A stretch of 64,000 nucleotides of DNA from Thiocapsa sp. (GCF_018399035.1 NZ_CP073760.1:1054001-1118000); one strand, 5' to 3'. Positions 50,486 through 61,347 are shown, counted from the first letter of the stretch. Program-made: numbers and translations. The notes: generated by a model from the sequence alone, not told the origin.

Positions 50486-51169
50486 TCAGTCCGCGATCGG
50501 CCGAACCCCATCGAAATCTTCCACGACCGGGTGCTCGCCGAAGGGGCCGGTGACGCCTTCGCGGCGCAAGGCGGTCGTCGCCATCCCGGCATCCCGCGCG
50601 GCATCCAGCTCCTCTCGGATATCCGAAAGAAAGAGAATCTCTCCGGCCGACAGACCCGTCTCGGAGGCGATGGCACGGTAGGATTCGCGCTCGCGCTTCC
50701 CGCCGATGCGCGTATCGAAGAAGCCGGAGAAGACCGGCGTGAGGTCGCCGTAGTCGGTGTGTCCGAACAGCAGCTTCTGGGCATGCACCGAGCCCGAGGA
50801 ATAGACATAGAGCCGCAGGCCGGCGCCGTGCCAGGCGCGCAGGCGGCGGGCGGCATCCTCGTAGACGTGGCCCCGAAAGTCGCCGCGGGCGTAACCCTCC
50901 TCCCAGATGAGACCCTGCAATGCCTTGAGCGGCGTGATCTTGCGATCGGTCGCGATCCAATCGAGCATCGCGGCGATCAGCGCGTCCTCGTCCATCGCTC
51001 CGCCCGCGACGGCGCCCGCGTCCTCGAGCAGCGCCGCCACTTGCGGATCCTCGCAATGCGCCCGCACGAAGTCGGGCAGACGCTCCGCCGCGTAGGGAAA
51101 GAGGACGTCCTTGACGAACGCGAGGCTCGAGGTCGTGCCCTCGATGTCGGTGAGGATCGCCTTGACCAT
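50486..51169 (-). CDS. mtnC: Enolase-phosphatase E1 (methionine salvage)
   Basis: 227 residues. The HAD signature is MVKAILTDIEGTTSSLAFVK (Asp/Glu pair), with YSSGSVHAQKLLFGHT (motif II Ser) and the late ILFLSDIREELDAARDAGM (motif III-IV). It enolises and dephosphorylates diketo-MTP-1-phosphate to the acireductone. It is the last gene of the mtnB-mtnD-mtnC run, nine bases after mtnD. Confidence 0.95.
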   Translation of the reverse strand: MVKAILTDIEGTTSSLAFVKDVLFPYAAERLPDFVRAHCEDPQVAALLEDAGAVAGGAMDEDALIAAMLDWIATDRKITPLKALQGLIWEEGYARGDFRGHVYEDAARRLRAWHGAGLRLYVYSSGSVHAQKLLFGHTDYGDLTPVFSGFFDTRIGGKRERESYRAIASETGLSAGEILFLSDIREELDAARDAGMATTALRREGVTGPFGEHPVVEDFDGVRPIAD

Positions 51170-51178
51170 GGGGTTGGA

Positions 51179-51718
51179 TTACTCGAAGCGTGGAAAGCGC
51201 GACGCGATGTCGCTGCCGGTGAAGTTGGCGACCCAACCCGCGGGGTTGGTGAAGAGGCGGATCGCGGTGAAATGCGGGCGCGGACCCATGTCGAACCAGT
51301 GGGTCGTGCCGTCGGGGACGCTGATGAGATCGCCCTGCTCGCAGATTACGGCGTAGACCCGACCGTTGGTGTGCAGATAGAACAGACCGCTGCCCTCGAC
51401 GAAGAAGCGCACCTCGAACTCGCTGTGGGTGTGCTCGTTGAGGAACTTCGCGCGCAGGGCCTCGCGATCGGGGTGGTCCGGCGTCATGCGCAGCACGTCG
51501 ACCGCGCCGAAGCCGTAGTCGGTCATGAGACGGTCGATATCGCCGCGGTAGGCGGCGATGACGTCGTCCGGTGTCGCATCCGCCGCCAGGACGCGATCGG
51601 CCTGCCAGCGCTCGAAGATGACGCCGAGGGCGCCGAGCTCGCGCCGAATGTCGGCGAAGTCGTGGAAGACCACCTCGGGGACGGGGCGGTCTTCGGCGTG
51701 AACGCGCAGCTCGCTCAT
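51179..51718 (-). CDS. mtnD: Acireductone dioxygenase
   Basis: 179 residues from ATG 51718; an in-frame ATG at 51748 would overlap mtnB more. The cupin metal site is HTHSEFEVRFFVEGSGLFYL (His, His, Glu) with the fourth ligand in VPDGTTHWFDMG. With Fe2+ it makes the methionine precursor KMTB, with Ni2+ an off-pathway product. The start overlaps the mtnB stop by four bases. Confidence 0.95.
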   Translation of the reverse strand: MSELRVHAEDRPVPEVVFHDFADIRRELGALGVIFERWQADRVLAADATPDDVIAAYRGDIDRLMTDYGFGAVDVLRMTPDHPDREALRAKFLNEHTHSEFEVRFFVEGSGLFYLHTNGRVYAVICEQGDLISVPDGTTHWFDMGPRPHFTAIRLFTNPAGWVANFTGSDIASRFPRFE

Positions 51719-52335
51719 CGGGCCATGCTCCTCGTGAGGGTTTCGCATTCGAGCAGGAACTCGAACGCCTCGATCCGCCGACGCGCGTCGGCGACGTTGC
51801 TGCCCCAGGTATAGAGGCCGTGACCGGCAATCAAGTAGCCGGGCAGTTCCGGCGTGCGCTTCAGCGCCCGCTCCACCTCGACCGCCAGACGGGCGATGTC
51901 CTGGTCGTTGGGAAAGACGGGCAGCGCGAGCCGGGTCTCGTGCGTCTCGATCCCGGGCAATGCCTTCAAGACCTCGTAGTCGGAGAGCGTCAGGGTGGCG
52001 CCGGCCAGGCGCGAGAGCACGGTGGCGTTGACCGAATGGGTGTGCAGCACCGCGCCGATGCTCTGATCACGGCGATACAGCATGAGATGGAGCTCGGTCT
52101 CGGCGGACGGACGGCATCCCTCGGTCAGGATGCTGCCGTCGAGATCCATCGCCATGATCCCGCTTGCGTCGAGCGCGCCCTTGTGACGCCCCGACACGGT
52201 GATGGCGATGCGGCTCGCATCCAGACGCGCGGAGAGGTTGCCGGAGGTCGCCGGCAGCCATCCGCGTGAAAAACAAAAGTGCCCGACGCCGATCAGCTCG
52301 GCGGCGCGCTGTTTGAAGACCTCGGGATCGACCAT
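51715..52335 (-). CDS. mtnB: Methylthioribulose-1-phosphate dehydratase
   Basis: 206 residues of the class II aldolase/adducin family. LPATSGNLSARLDASRIAIT is the N-terminal phosphate site. GAVLHTHSVNATVLSRLAGA gives the zinc His pair and LIAGHGLYTWGSNVADARRR the third His. It dehydrates MTRu-1-P in methionine salvage. First gene of the run; mtnA, mtnP and mtnE are not in the window. Confidence 0.95.
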   Translation of the reverse strand: MVDPEVFKQRAAELIGVGHFCFSRGWLPATSGNLSARLDASRIAITVSGRHKGALDASGIMAMDLDGSILTEGCRPSAETELHLMLYRRDQSIGAVLHTHSVNATVLSRLAGATLTLSDYEVLKALPGIETHETRLALPVFPNDQDIARLAVEVERALKRTPELPGYLIAGHGLYTWGSNVADARRRIEAFEFLLECETLTRSMAR

Positions 52336-52447
52336 CTCGGTTCTGCCGGGGAAAACCGCAATCTAAGGCAGAATCGGGATGAGGTCCAATCCTCGCGGCA
52401 CGACCGACTCGGAAGGCCGGGCGGAAATCCCTTCCCGCCGTGTGCGG
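52336..52447. other. Spacer between mtnB and htrA
   Basis: About 110 bases between two minus-strand genes; it should contain the mtnB promoter. No clear consensus element was recognised. Confidence 0.35.
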
Positions 52448-53920
<1,473 letters not shown>

Positions 53921-54047
53921 CGTTGCCTCCAATGGATTGACCTGGTCAATCGAATTCGCCCGGTCGAGCGCACTTGCCGCGGCATCGCTCGCCACGGATC
54001 CAGCGACGGTGGATCGGTCGCGCTTCAACGCGCGATGGCCTGCGAGC

Positions 54048-54824
54048 TCAGGACTCGGCCCAGCCGCGCCATCGGTAGACCCACCATCCGACATACTCCT
54101 TCAGGGCGCGCGTGCTGTCGGACAAGGCTTCCGCGTCCGGGAGCCAGCGGATGAGATGAGCCGGCTCGGGCATCACCTCGAAATCGGTCGGCGCCGGCAC
54201 CGCATCGATCCCGACCGCGCGAAAGGTCGCCAAGGCACGCGGCATGTGCAACGCCGAGGTCACCAGCAGGACGCGATCGATGCCCTTCGCGCTCAGGATT
54301 TCGGCGGTATAGAGCGCGTTCTCGCGGGTGTTTCGGCTGCGCCCCTCCAGCAGGATCGCATCCCGCGGCACGCCCAGATCGGCCAGGAAACGCAGCATCG
54401 CATCGGCCTCGCTGAGACGCTCGCCCGCCCACGGCATGGCGCCGCCCGAGACGATGACGCGCCGCGCCTTCCCCGCATGATGGATCCGCGCCGCATGCCA
54501 AACCCGGTCCGAGGCCCGTCCGAGATCCGGATCCGGCCAATCGAGCGGGCCTCCGCGGATACCGCCGCCGAGGACGACCACGGCATCCGCCGCGGGCAAG
54601 GCGCCGACCGGCTCACGCGCGAACCGACCTTCCAGTGACAGGCGCAACCCGTCCGAGACGATGGGTATCGACCAGAAACCGAGCCAAAGGATCCCGACCG
54701 TCAAGGCCAGGAGTCCGGATCGACGCCAGCCCGCCATCAGAAGCGCGAGCGCCAGCACCGCCAGGGCAATCGAGAGCCCGAGCGGATAGGCCAGTTGACT
54801 GAGCAGCTTATCGAGGTAAAGCAT
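54048..54824 (-). CDS. YdcF/ElyC-like DUF218 membrane protein
   Basis: 258 residues. There are two N-terminal membrane helices (LGLSIALAVLALALLMAGW and LLALTVGILWLGFWSIPIV). The DUF218 domain follows: ADAVVVLGGGIRGGP, VIVSGGAMPWAGERLSEADA, GRSRNTRENALYTAEIL and RVLLVTSALHMPRALATFRA. ElyC-type proteins take part in envelope precursor metabolism in E. coli. The gene is alone on the minus strand between htrA and the SDR gene. Confidence 0.88.
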   Translation of the reverse strand: MLYLDKLLSQLAYPLGLSIALAVLALALLMAGWRRSGLLALTVGILWLGFWSIPIVSDGLRLSLEGRFAREPVGALPAADAVVVLGGGIRGGPLDWPDPDLGRASDRVWHAARIHHAGKARRVIVSGGAMPWAGERLSEADAMLRFLADLGVPRDAILLEGRSRNTRENALYTAEILSAKGIDRVLLVTSALHMPRALATFRAVGIDAVPAPTDFEVMPEPAHLIRWLPDAEALSDSTRALKEYVGWWVYRWRGWAES

Positions 54825-54884
54825 TGGGATCGATGGCTCGGATCGCGCGGATCCTACGGCCGATCCGGATCCGTGCTCGGGTGG

Positions 54885-55787
54885 CTAACCCAGATAGCCG
54901 GGAACGACGGCGTCCACATCGGTCGCCGGGATGCCGAGGCGAGCGAGTCCGTCCTCGCCACAAAGGCTGTCGATCTGAAGGGACAGATAATTGTCCGTAC
55001 TGAAGGGTTTGCCCGGAAGCTTCTCGAAGATGCGCGCCTGAAACTGCGCGAGACGATCGCTCAGCGCGATCACCCGGACCTTGCGCCCGATGCAGCTGCC
55101 CGTATAGGTCAGGATATCGCGCAGGGCGAAGGTGCGCGGTCCGCACAGCGCATAGATCTGTCCTCGGCTTGCCGGGTCCTCGAGTGTGCGCAGCATGGCG
55201 CTCGCGACATCGCCGACATAGACCGGCGCGAATCGCGCGTCGGCACAGGCCAGCGGGAAGGGTCCCGGCAGCACCTGCAGCAGCGAGGCGAAGCGATTGA
55301 AGAGTCCGTCGCCCGGCCCGAAGATGACGGACGGACGAAACAGCGTCACCGCCAATCCCTGCTCGGCCGCGGCCAAGGCCACCGCCTCGCCCCTGCCCTT
55401 GCTGCGCAGATACTCGCTGGGACCTGCCGGGTCCGCATTCAAAGCACTCATGTGCAGGTAAGCGCCGACACCGGCGGCGAGCGCCGCGCGTGTCGTCGAC
55501 TCGACCATCCCGACATGGGTCTGCTCGAAGGTACGCCCGCCCGTCTCGTTGAGGATGCCGACAAGATTCACCACGGCATCGCAACCGGCCATCGCGTTGC
55601 ATAAACCGGTCTCGTCCCAGTGCTCGACCTGCACAACCTCGCAGCCCGGAACGAGCCGAAGGTGTCGGTGGCGATGAGGATGGCGCGTCGGCACACGGGT
55701 GCGATACCCCGCGCCCGAGAGTCGATTCAAGAGATGTCGACCGACGAAGCCGGTCCCCCCAATGACACAAATGCACGGATGTCTCAT
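54885..55787 (-). CDS. NDUFA9-like SDR-family NAD(P)-binding protein
   Basis: 300 residues. CICVIGGTGFVGRHLLNRLS is the GxxGxxG dinucleotide site. DAVVNLVGILNETGGRTFEQ and HMSALNADPAGPSEYLRSKG match the atypical SDR group related to complex I subunit NDUFA9. Bacterial members may handle quinone- or lipid-linked redox steps, but the substrate is unknown. No complex I genes are nearby. Confidence 0.85.
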   Translation of the reverse strand: MRHPCICVIGGTGFVGRHLLNRLSGAGYRTRVPTRHPHRHRHLRLVPGCEVVQVEHWDETGLCNAMAGCDAVVNLVGILNETGGRTFEQTHVGMVESTTRAALAAGVGAYLHMSALNADPAGPSEYLRSKGRGEAVALAAAEQGLAVTLFRPSVIFGPGDGLFNRFASLLQVLPGPFPLACADARFAPVYVGDVASAMLRTLEDPASRGQIYALCGPRTFALRDILTYTGSCIGRKVRVIALSDRLAQFQARIFEKLPGKPFSTDNYLSLQIDSLCGEDGLARLGIPATDVDAVVPGYLG

Positions 55788-56171
55788 GATGTCGTCTTGA
55801 CTCGTCTGGGGCGGCTCGGCGCCCGTGGTCGGGCTAAACCGCGCCCCGGTATGTTTTTTTGTCGATCCGAGGAGCGGCCGGCCGCGCGGCGACGTGCGGC
55901 CTTGGCGAAACGCGGTTTAGGAAACTGGAACAGTGCCATTCATCGTTCTTATGGATTTTGGATTGACTCCGCCGCGACCAAAACAAGCCCGATGGCCGAG
56001 GACGCTCGGGAAACACGACCGGGCGAGATTGGCACAGGTCGCGCGCGACATACAATAACGAGATCTTTCTTGCGCAGGCTCCGTGTCTCCGTGAGAGATT
56101 TTAGAACGGATCGGTGCTGAGGCGGCCGCCCTTCGGCTGTCCGGGCCTTCGATCGTTCAGGACCGAATCCA
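55788..56171. other. Intergenic region with TAAACCGCG inverted repeat
   Basis: About 384 bases. TAAACCGCG (55839-55847) and CGCGGTTTA (55911-55919) form an inverted pair, the same motif as at 56956-57039. A promoter for the TauE gene should lie in the last 150 bases. No gene-like frame. Confidence 0.5.
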
Positions 56172-56957
56172 GTGCTTGAGCTCCTGGCCTATCTTCTCAT
56201 CGGCGCCGCGTCCGGGATACTGGCAGGTCTCTTCGGGGTCGGGGGCGGCGTGATCGTCGTGCCGGCGCTGATCCTGCTGTTCGCGCAGATCGGCATGGTG
56301 TCGGAGTGGATCCCGCATCTTGCTGTCGGCAGCTCGCTCGCCGCCATCGTCGGAACAGGTGCCGCCTCGACCTATGCGCACCAAGGCCGCGGCGCGGTGC
56401 GCTGGGATCTGGTCGCACGACTGGCACCCGGCATCGTTCTCGGCGCTTGGCTGGGCGCCGCACTGGCGGGGATCATCCCCGAGCTCTGGCTGACCCGTCT
56501 CTTTGCCGCCTTTCTGACCTATGTCGGCATCCGCATGCTGGTCCCTCGAAAGATCCATCGCGAGCGCACCCTGCCCGGCCCCGGTGGGATGTGGGCCGCC
56601 GGCGGCGGCATCGGGACGCTCTCCGCGCTGGTCGGGATCGGCGGCGGTACCCTGACGGTGCCCTTTCTCGGCAACCGGGGGATCGACATGCGCACGGCCG
56701 TAGGCACCTCGGCCGCCTGCGGCCTGCCGATCGCACTCGCCGGCGCCATCGGCTTCATGGTGGTCGGCTGGGGCCGCGACGGACTGCCCGACGCGAGCAC
56801 GGGCTTCGTCTATTGGCCGGCCGTCGGGGCGATCCTGCTCGCCAGTATGCCCACCGCGCCCTTGGGTGCAGCTTTGGCGCATCGGCTGCCGGTTGCACTC
56901 TTGAAGCGGTTGTTCGGGGTGTTTCTGCTCTTGATCGCCCTGCGCTTGGCCGATTAA
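56172..56957 (+). CDS. TauE/SafE family sulfite/anion exporter
   Basis: 261 residues from GTG 56172, with eight or so membrane spans. The first repeat LIGAASGILAGLFGVGGGVI and the second GGIGTLSALVGIGGGTLTVP carry the GxGGG motifs of the two DUF81 repeats. These proteins export sulfite, sulfoacetate or related anions. That suits a sulfur-oxidising host but is not proof. It stands alone on the plus strand. Confidence 0.88.
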   Translation: MLELLAYLLIGAASGILAGLFGVGGGVIVVPALILLFAQIGMVSEWIPHLAVGSSLAAIVGTGAASTYAHQGRGAVRWDLVARLAPGIVLGAWLGAALAGIIPELWLTRLFAAFLTYVGIRMLVPRKIHRERTLPGPGGMWAAGGGIGTLSALVGIGGGTLTVPFLGNRGIDMRTAVGTSAACGLPIALAGAIGFMVVGWGRDGLPDASTGFVYWPAVGAILLASMPTAPLGAALAHRLPVALLKRLFGVFLLLIALRLAD

Positions 56958-57040
56958 ACCGCGTCCGGTGCAACATGCAATGCTTGCGCGTGGGCTTTGC
57001 ATCGTTTCGGCTCGCGGCGTCGGAGTCGACGCGGTTTAAG
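56955..57040. repeat. TAAACCGCGTC inverted repeat unit
   Basis: TAAACCGCGTC (56956-56966) directly overlaps the tauE stop codon, and its complement GACGCGGTTTA lies at 57028-57038, then a T run. A related AACCGCGTC/GACGCGGTT pair follows up to 57135. It could act as a terminator for tauE and is probably a dispersed chromosomal repeat. Confidence 0.55.
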
Positions 57041-57136
57041 TTTTTTCGATATTTTCTGAACCGCGTCTTACCGAGGTCTTTTGCCTCCTCGGCGTGCCGA
57101 TTCACGAAGACACGGAGGATATGCTCCGGACGCGGT

Positions 57137-57763
57137 TCAGCCGCCCTCGAGAACGAGGCGGCGATAGAGATAGATCTGGCCCTGGCGATCGCGCAGCACC
57201 AGGCGGCCTTGGTCCAGGGCATACTCGAACTCCTGACTGAAGTTTTCGCGCCGGTTGGTCAGCGCGACACGGTCTCCCTCGATGCGAATGTCCCCGTCGA
57301 TGTAGCCGCTGAAGGGCGCGTAGATGCGATAGCGTCCGCCCTGCACGATCAGGAGTCCGTCGTCGCTGCCCTCCCAGATGCCCTCCAACGGACCCGCTGT
57401 CCAGGGCATCGCACCGGTCATGGCGCTGCCCGGATTAAAGCGCTCCATCATTTGGCCCATCTGACCCATCTGGCTCGTCGGATCCATCTGCGACCCGCCG
57501 GGGAACGGCATCGTGCCCGCGCCGGGAACGCCCGGCATGGCCCCGAACCCAGGGGGCCATCCGGACATGCCCATTGGATCGGGCACGCCGGGCGAGCCGC
57601 CGGACATGGCACCCCCGGCCGCGCCGAAGAGGCCCATCGCCTCCATCATGCGCACCATGGCGTCGGCCATGGCCGAGCGCGTGTCGGCGGCGACCGGGGG
57701 CACGACCGACACCAAGAGGCAGATCGCGATGAGCGCAAGAGCAGGACGGACGACGTTCGACAT
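57137..57763 (-). CDS. Secreted Met/Gly/Pro-rich hypothetical protein
   Basis: 208 residues from ATG 57763; the longer frame to 57928 overlaps the Slt gene. The signal peptide is MSNVVRPALALIAICLLVSV with cleavage after VAA. A middle region is rich in Met, Gly and Pro (GGSPGVPDPMGMSGWPPGFG, MGQMGQMMERF). A C-terminal beta domain follows (LEGIWEGSDDGLLIVQGGRY to GQIYLYRRLVLEG), resembling a small lipocalin-like or repeat-barrel fold. No family recognised. It lies 11 bases after slt. Confidence 0.65.
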   Translation of the reverse strand: MSNVVRPALALIAICLLVSVVPPVAADTRSAMADAMVRMMEAMGLFGAAGGAMSGGSPGVPDPMGMSGWPPGFGAMPGVPGAGTMPFPGGSQMDPTSQMGQMGQMMERFNPGSAMTGAMPWTAGPLEGIWEGSDDGLLIVQGGRYRIYAPFSGYIDGDIRIEGDRVALTNRRENFSQEFEYALDQGRLVLRDRQGQIYLYRRLVLEGG

Positions 57764-57774
57764 CAGTGTTTCGT

Positions 57775-59733
57775 TCAGGACCTGAAGAAGTCCGCGCCGG
57801 GCACGGGAGGAAGCCAATCGGACAGGCGTGTCGGGGCAAGACCCAGACGCTCGCCGTAGATGACCCGGTAGGCGAGAACACGCTCGACATAGCGACGCGT
57901 CTCGAGGAAGGGGATCGACAGGATCCACAGATCGGCCTCGAGACAGGCGTCCGGCAGCCAGCGAGCCACACGCGCCGGACCGGCATTATAGGCCGCCGTG
58001 GCCAAGGCGACGTGACCAAAACGATCGCGCATGCGCGTGAGGTAGGCACTGCCCAGCGTGATGTTGACCGAGGGGACGAGCAGATCCCAACGCGACGGCG
58101 GATCCAGGTCCAGCGTCTGTGCGACCTCCCGCGCCGTCCCGGGCAGGAGCTGCATCAGGCCGATCGCTCCGGCGTGGGAGGCCAGCGTCCGCGCAAACAC
58201 ACTCTCCTGTCGGATCACGGCAAAGACCCAATCCGGCTCCACACCCCGCTGCCAAGCCTGCTCCTCGACCAGGGCGCGATGCGGTACCGGGAAGCGCAGC
58301 TCCATGTCGTCCCAGTAGCCGGAGCGCGCCAGGGCCTGGACCGCCTGGTCGTGCCAGCCCATGACGTCGGCCACATAGGCGGCAGCCAGCAGATCCGGGC
58401 CGTTCAGATGCTCCATCAGCTCGCGCCACTCGCGGCGCATATCGGTCTCGCGGCCCAGTCGGCTGAGCTCGCGCATGCGTGCGAAGGTGGGGCTGGCCGC
58501 CATGGCGCGAATGCGTTGCGGCTCCGCGGGTGTCCCGGCATGGTCGAGCCGATAGGGCAGCCCCAGCCGGTCCGCCGCCAGGAAGGCCCACAGACTGCGC
58601 CCCTCGGCGGCTCGCGTCAGGGTGGCGTGCGCTGACTCGTCGCGGCCGAGCGCTGTCTGCGCGCGCCCTTGCCAGTAGAGCCAGCGATCACGCTTGACGG
58701 CGCCCTCGGGCATCCGAGCCACCCAGTCCGCAACCCGCTCCCAGTCGCGCAGGGCGACCGCGGCACGCAGACGAGCCTCTTGCTCGGTCATCGTCCCCTC
58801 GATCGCGCGCAGACCGTCCCAAACCGCAAGCCCGCGCGGATCCCCGGCACGCGTCAAGGCCTGTCCGATCGCCGCATGGGCGCGATCGGAGGCTGCGGCA
58901 TCCGTGCGCAAAACGCCCTGGAAGGAGACCAAGGCGTCGGCCGCCGTCTCGGGCGATCGACGTGCCAGACCGACCAGACCATGGGCCAGGATCGCAGCCC
59001 GTTGCGGATGGCGTTCCTCGACGGAAGCCGGATCCAGGACCAGCGACGGATCCGCGTCGACCGCGCGCCACGCCGCATAGAGGTGCTTCTGCGAATCCGG
59101 GAGAAGCCCGCCCAGATAGCCGGCGACGCCGCGCTCGCCCGCCTCCATGGCCAAGCGGATGCGCTGCAGGATGCGCTCGGTGGTGAGGCCGCCGGCATCG
59201 CGCCAGGCGGCGAAGACGGGGTCGCAGGCGTCCGGCTGCGATCCGGCCGACAACCACAGCGGCTCGACCCGGGCCAGCGCCTCGTCGCGCCGCCCGGTCT
59301 CGAGGAGTGCGCGAAGGTAGAGACAGCGCCGCTCGGGTGCGCTGTCCGGCCGATAGATCCGTGCATACTCCGACCAACGCGCGGCCGCCGCGAGACGTGC
59401 CAGATAGGCGAGGCGCAGACGGGTGGCGAGCTGGGTCTGCGGAAAATCGCTCAGGAAGCGCTCGATCTCCTCATCCGACGTCGCCCCGAGATCCCGCGTC
59501 ACGACGGCAAAGCGCAGGTAGGGAGACAGCGGATGATCGGCGAGACCTGCGGCGAGCCGCTCGAAGGTCTCGAGGTCATCGGCCTCGAGCGCGCGCTCGG
59601 CAGCCGTCAACGCTGGACGATCGTATGCGCTGGGCTGACCGAACAGGACGCACAAGACGAAGAACAGCGCCGTCGATGCTCGGCCTCGAAACACGGCCGA
59701 CTCGGCGCGGACAGACGATGGACAGGTGAACAT
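57775..59733 (-). CDS. slt: Soluble lytic murein transglycosylase (Slt70-like)
   Basis: 652 residues from ATG 59733. A signal-like segment is ASTALFFVLCVLFGQPSAYD. A long alpha-superhelical U/L domain follows. The catalytic domain has FAVIRQESVFARTLASHAGA with the Glu, IGLMQLLPGTAREVAQTL, and NITLGSAYLTRMRDRFG with ATAAYNAGPARVARWLP. It cleaves peptidoglycan to 1,6-anhydro-MurNAc products in the periplasm. A more upstream start (to 59964) lacks support. Confidence 0.92.
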   Translation of the reverse strand: MFTCPSSVRAESAVFRGRASTALFFVLCVLFGQPSAYDRPALTAAERALEADDLETFERLAAGLADHPLSPYLRFAVVTRDLGATSDEEIERFLSDFPQTQLATRLRLAYLARLAAAARWSEYARIYRPDSAPERRCLYLRALLETGRRDEALARVEPLWLSAGSQPDACDPVFAAWRDAGGLTTERILQRIRLAMEAGERGVAGYLGGLLPDSQKHLYAAWRAVDADPSLVLDPASVEERHPQRAAILAHGLVGLARRSPETAADALVSFQGVLRTDAAASDRAHAAIGQALTRAGDPRGLAVWDGLRAIEGTMTEQEARLRAAVALRDWERVADWVARMPEGAVKRDRWLYWQGRAQTALGRDESAHATLTRAAEGRSLWAFLAADRLGLPYRLDHAGTPAEPQRIRAMAASPTFARMRELSRLGRETDMRREWRELMEHLNGPDLLAAAYVADVMGWHDQAVQALARSGYWDDMELRFPVPHRALVEEQAWQRGVEPDWVFAVIRQESVFARTLASHAGAIGLMQLLPGTAREVAQTLDLDPPSRWDLLVPSVNITLGSAYLTRMRDRFGHVALATAAYNAGPARVARWLPDACLEADLWILSIPFLETRRYVERVLAYRVIYGERLGLAPTRLSDWLPPVPGADFFRS

Positions 59734-59860
59734 GGACGTTGGAAAGGTCCTGATGGAAAGATCCTGATACTCTTGCCGGCACACGCCGAGTCGGCGACAC
59801 TTCGAGTCCTGACCCGTTCCGATCGTGGTCGCCGCCGGCCCGGTTGATAGGATAACGCCG

Positions 59861-60286
59861 ATGCACCTTCGACACCCTTGCCTGGCCCTCATGGGCGCGG
59901 CCATTGCACTCTTGGGCTCTGCGCTCCTCTGCGCGGCCGCCGACACGCCCAAGCTCCAAGGCATCTACTCCAACATGGAGCCCTCGGTCGAGCAAGGGGA
60001 GCTGATCGGTATCGAGGTCTTCATCCTGCCTCACATTCGGGACGACGAGGTCGCCTACGTCGCCTTGATCCAGTTCTCCGATGGGCTGCCGACGCGACCG
60101 CAACTCGTCGACCTGGCGACTCGGGATGACGGCATCTCCTTCTCGGCTGTCCACCCCATCGAAGGGGAAATCGGATTCAAGGGGAGCATCGACATGGAAG
60201 GGCTTTCCGGACGCTTCGACACCTTGGGCGAGGTCTCTTTACCGCGCGGGGAGAGCATCTGGCAATGGGGCGCGAGCGGGCGTTGA
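59861..60286 (+). CDS. Secreted hypothetical protein
   Basis: 141 residues from ATG 59861. The signal peptide is MHLRHPCLALMGAAIALLGS with a likely cut at CAAADT. The mature part is acidic, beta-rich (IGIEVFILPHIRDDEVAYVA, GEIGFKGSIDMEGLSGRFDT) and has no Cys. No family recognised. It is divergent from slt and about 55 bases before the next gene. Confidence 0.6.
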   Translation: MHLRHPCLALMGAAIALLGSALLCAAADTPKLQGIYSNMEPSVEQGELIGIEVFILPHIRDDEVAYVALIQFSDGLPTRPQLVDLATRDDGISFSAVHPIEGEIGFKGSIDMEGLSGRFDTLGEVSLPRGESIWQWGASGR

Positions 60287-60340
60287 CTTGCCGGTGTCAT
60301 CCGCAGCTTCCGACATTCAGTTTTTTATAGAGAGACGTCA

Positions 60341-60700
60341 ATGAAGACACTCATCCTCGCCCTGATCTTTCTCTTGATCGGAAGCGCCGTCGGAGGGTTC
60401 CTCGCATTAGGCTTCGGTGCCGGATTGGGTGCCGCGAGCGGACTGGTGATCGGATCCCAGGCCGGTGCCTGCCTGGCGGTCGAGACGGCCGAAGAGTCCG
60501 GTCTGGTGACCGATCCCGCCCGGATCGACGCGCTGATCGTAGCCACGATCGCGAAGATCCGCGACAAAAGCGGCGCCGTCCCGGCCGAGGCCGGATTACA
60601 GTGGATCAGCAACGCCGCCGAATGCCGCGACATCATCCGACAGTTGGTCGAAGGCCCCGAGACCGTTGCTCAAGCGCCGGCCGCGCCGCGAGCGGATTGA
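60341..60700 (+). CDS. Small membrane-anchored hypothetical protein
   Basis: 119 residues. LILALIFLLIGSAVGGFLAL and GFGAGLGAASGLVIGSQAGA give one or two Gly-rich membrane segments. A soluble tail with two Cys (GACLAV, AAECRD) and a Pro/Ala end follows. GAGACG precedes the ATG. Unknown function; possibly co-transcribed with the secreted protein upstream. Confidence 0.6.
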   Translation: MKTLILALIFLLIGSAVGGFLALGFGAGLGAASGLVIGSQAGACLAVETAEESGLVTDPARIDALIVATIAKIRDKSGAVPAEAGLQWISNAAECRDIIRQLVEGPETVAQAPAAPRAD

Positions 60701-60938
60701 CCCGCACCGCGAACGAGTGAACGCGACTGCTCGAGGAACCCGGCGCAGCCGTCCGCCGACCGACACCAAAGATCGATTCACCGCAGCGTGCCGTCGGTCT
60801 CCTCCACCCGCCACAGCGTCGCGGCGCAGAACCCAAGCTCGAGACAGGCGGCCTTCGTTGCTTAACGATAGCGTTGCCGGGACAATTTCCTAGTTGCTAA
60901 GTTGGTTTTTAAACCGCCGTCCCCGGCTCGAGTCCGAT
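60701..60938. other. Intergenic region
   Basis: About 240 bases between convergent genes. Only shadow frames are present. No clear T-tailed hairpin was seen. Confidence 0.4.
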
Positions 60939-61304
60939 TCAAACCTCGTGACCAGTTTCGTCCCCCGGTCGATCCGATGGAACGACCAGCCCGATCCTCG
61001 CGCCGGCAGCACCCTCGCTCTCACATGTCGGCTCCACCACGAGTCGTTTACCGTTGATCAGCGCATCCGTCACCTTGCGGCGCGCCTGCGCGAGGGTTCG
61101 CGAGAAGGTGGTCCGCGAGATGCCCATCCGCACCGCACACTCCTCCTGATACAAGCCTTCGAGGTCCGCAAGACGCAAGGCTTCCAGATCGTCGGCGCGC
61201 AGCGTCACAGTCTCCAAGCCCCGTCCCGGTCGACCACAGGGTTTGAAACAGAGAAAACCCGGATCGAATCCGATACAGCGGGCGCGTCGTTTTCGACCCG
61301 GCAT
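60939..61304 (-). CDS. DUF134 family DNA-binding protein
   Basis: 121 residues from ATG 61304 (another ATG at 61307). The family start is MPGRKRRARCIGFDPGFLCF. VTLRADDLEALRLADLEGLY and EECAVRMGISRTTFSRTLAQ form the sigma-70 region 4-like helix-turn-helix. DUF134 genes often accompany NifX/NifB-like cluster-binding proteins and ferredoxin-ParA ATPases, as here. It probably regulates the divergent genes from 61560 via the palindrome at 61348. Confidence 0.85.
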   Translation of the reverse strand: MPGRKRRARCIGFDPGFLCFKPCGRPGRGLETVTLRADDLEALRLADLEGLYQEECAVRMGISRTTFSRTLAQARRKVTDALINGKRLVVEPTCESEGAAGARIGLVVPSDRPGDETGHEV

Positions 61305-61347
61305 CATGCCTCCGCAGGCTGAAGTGTTCCGATTCGCAAGCTCAGTA

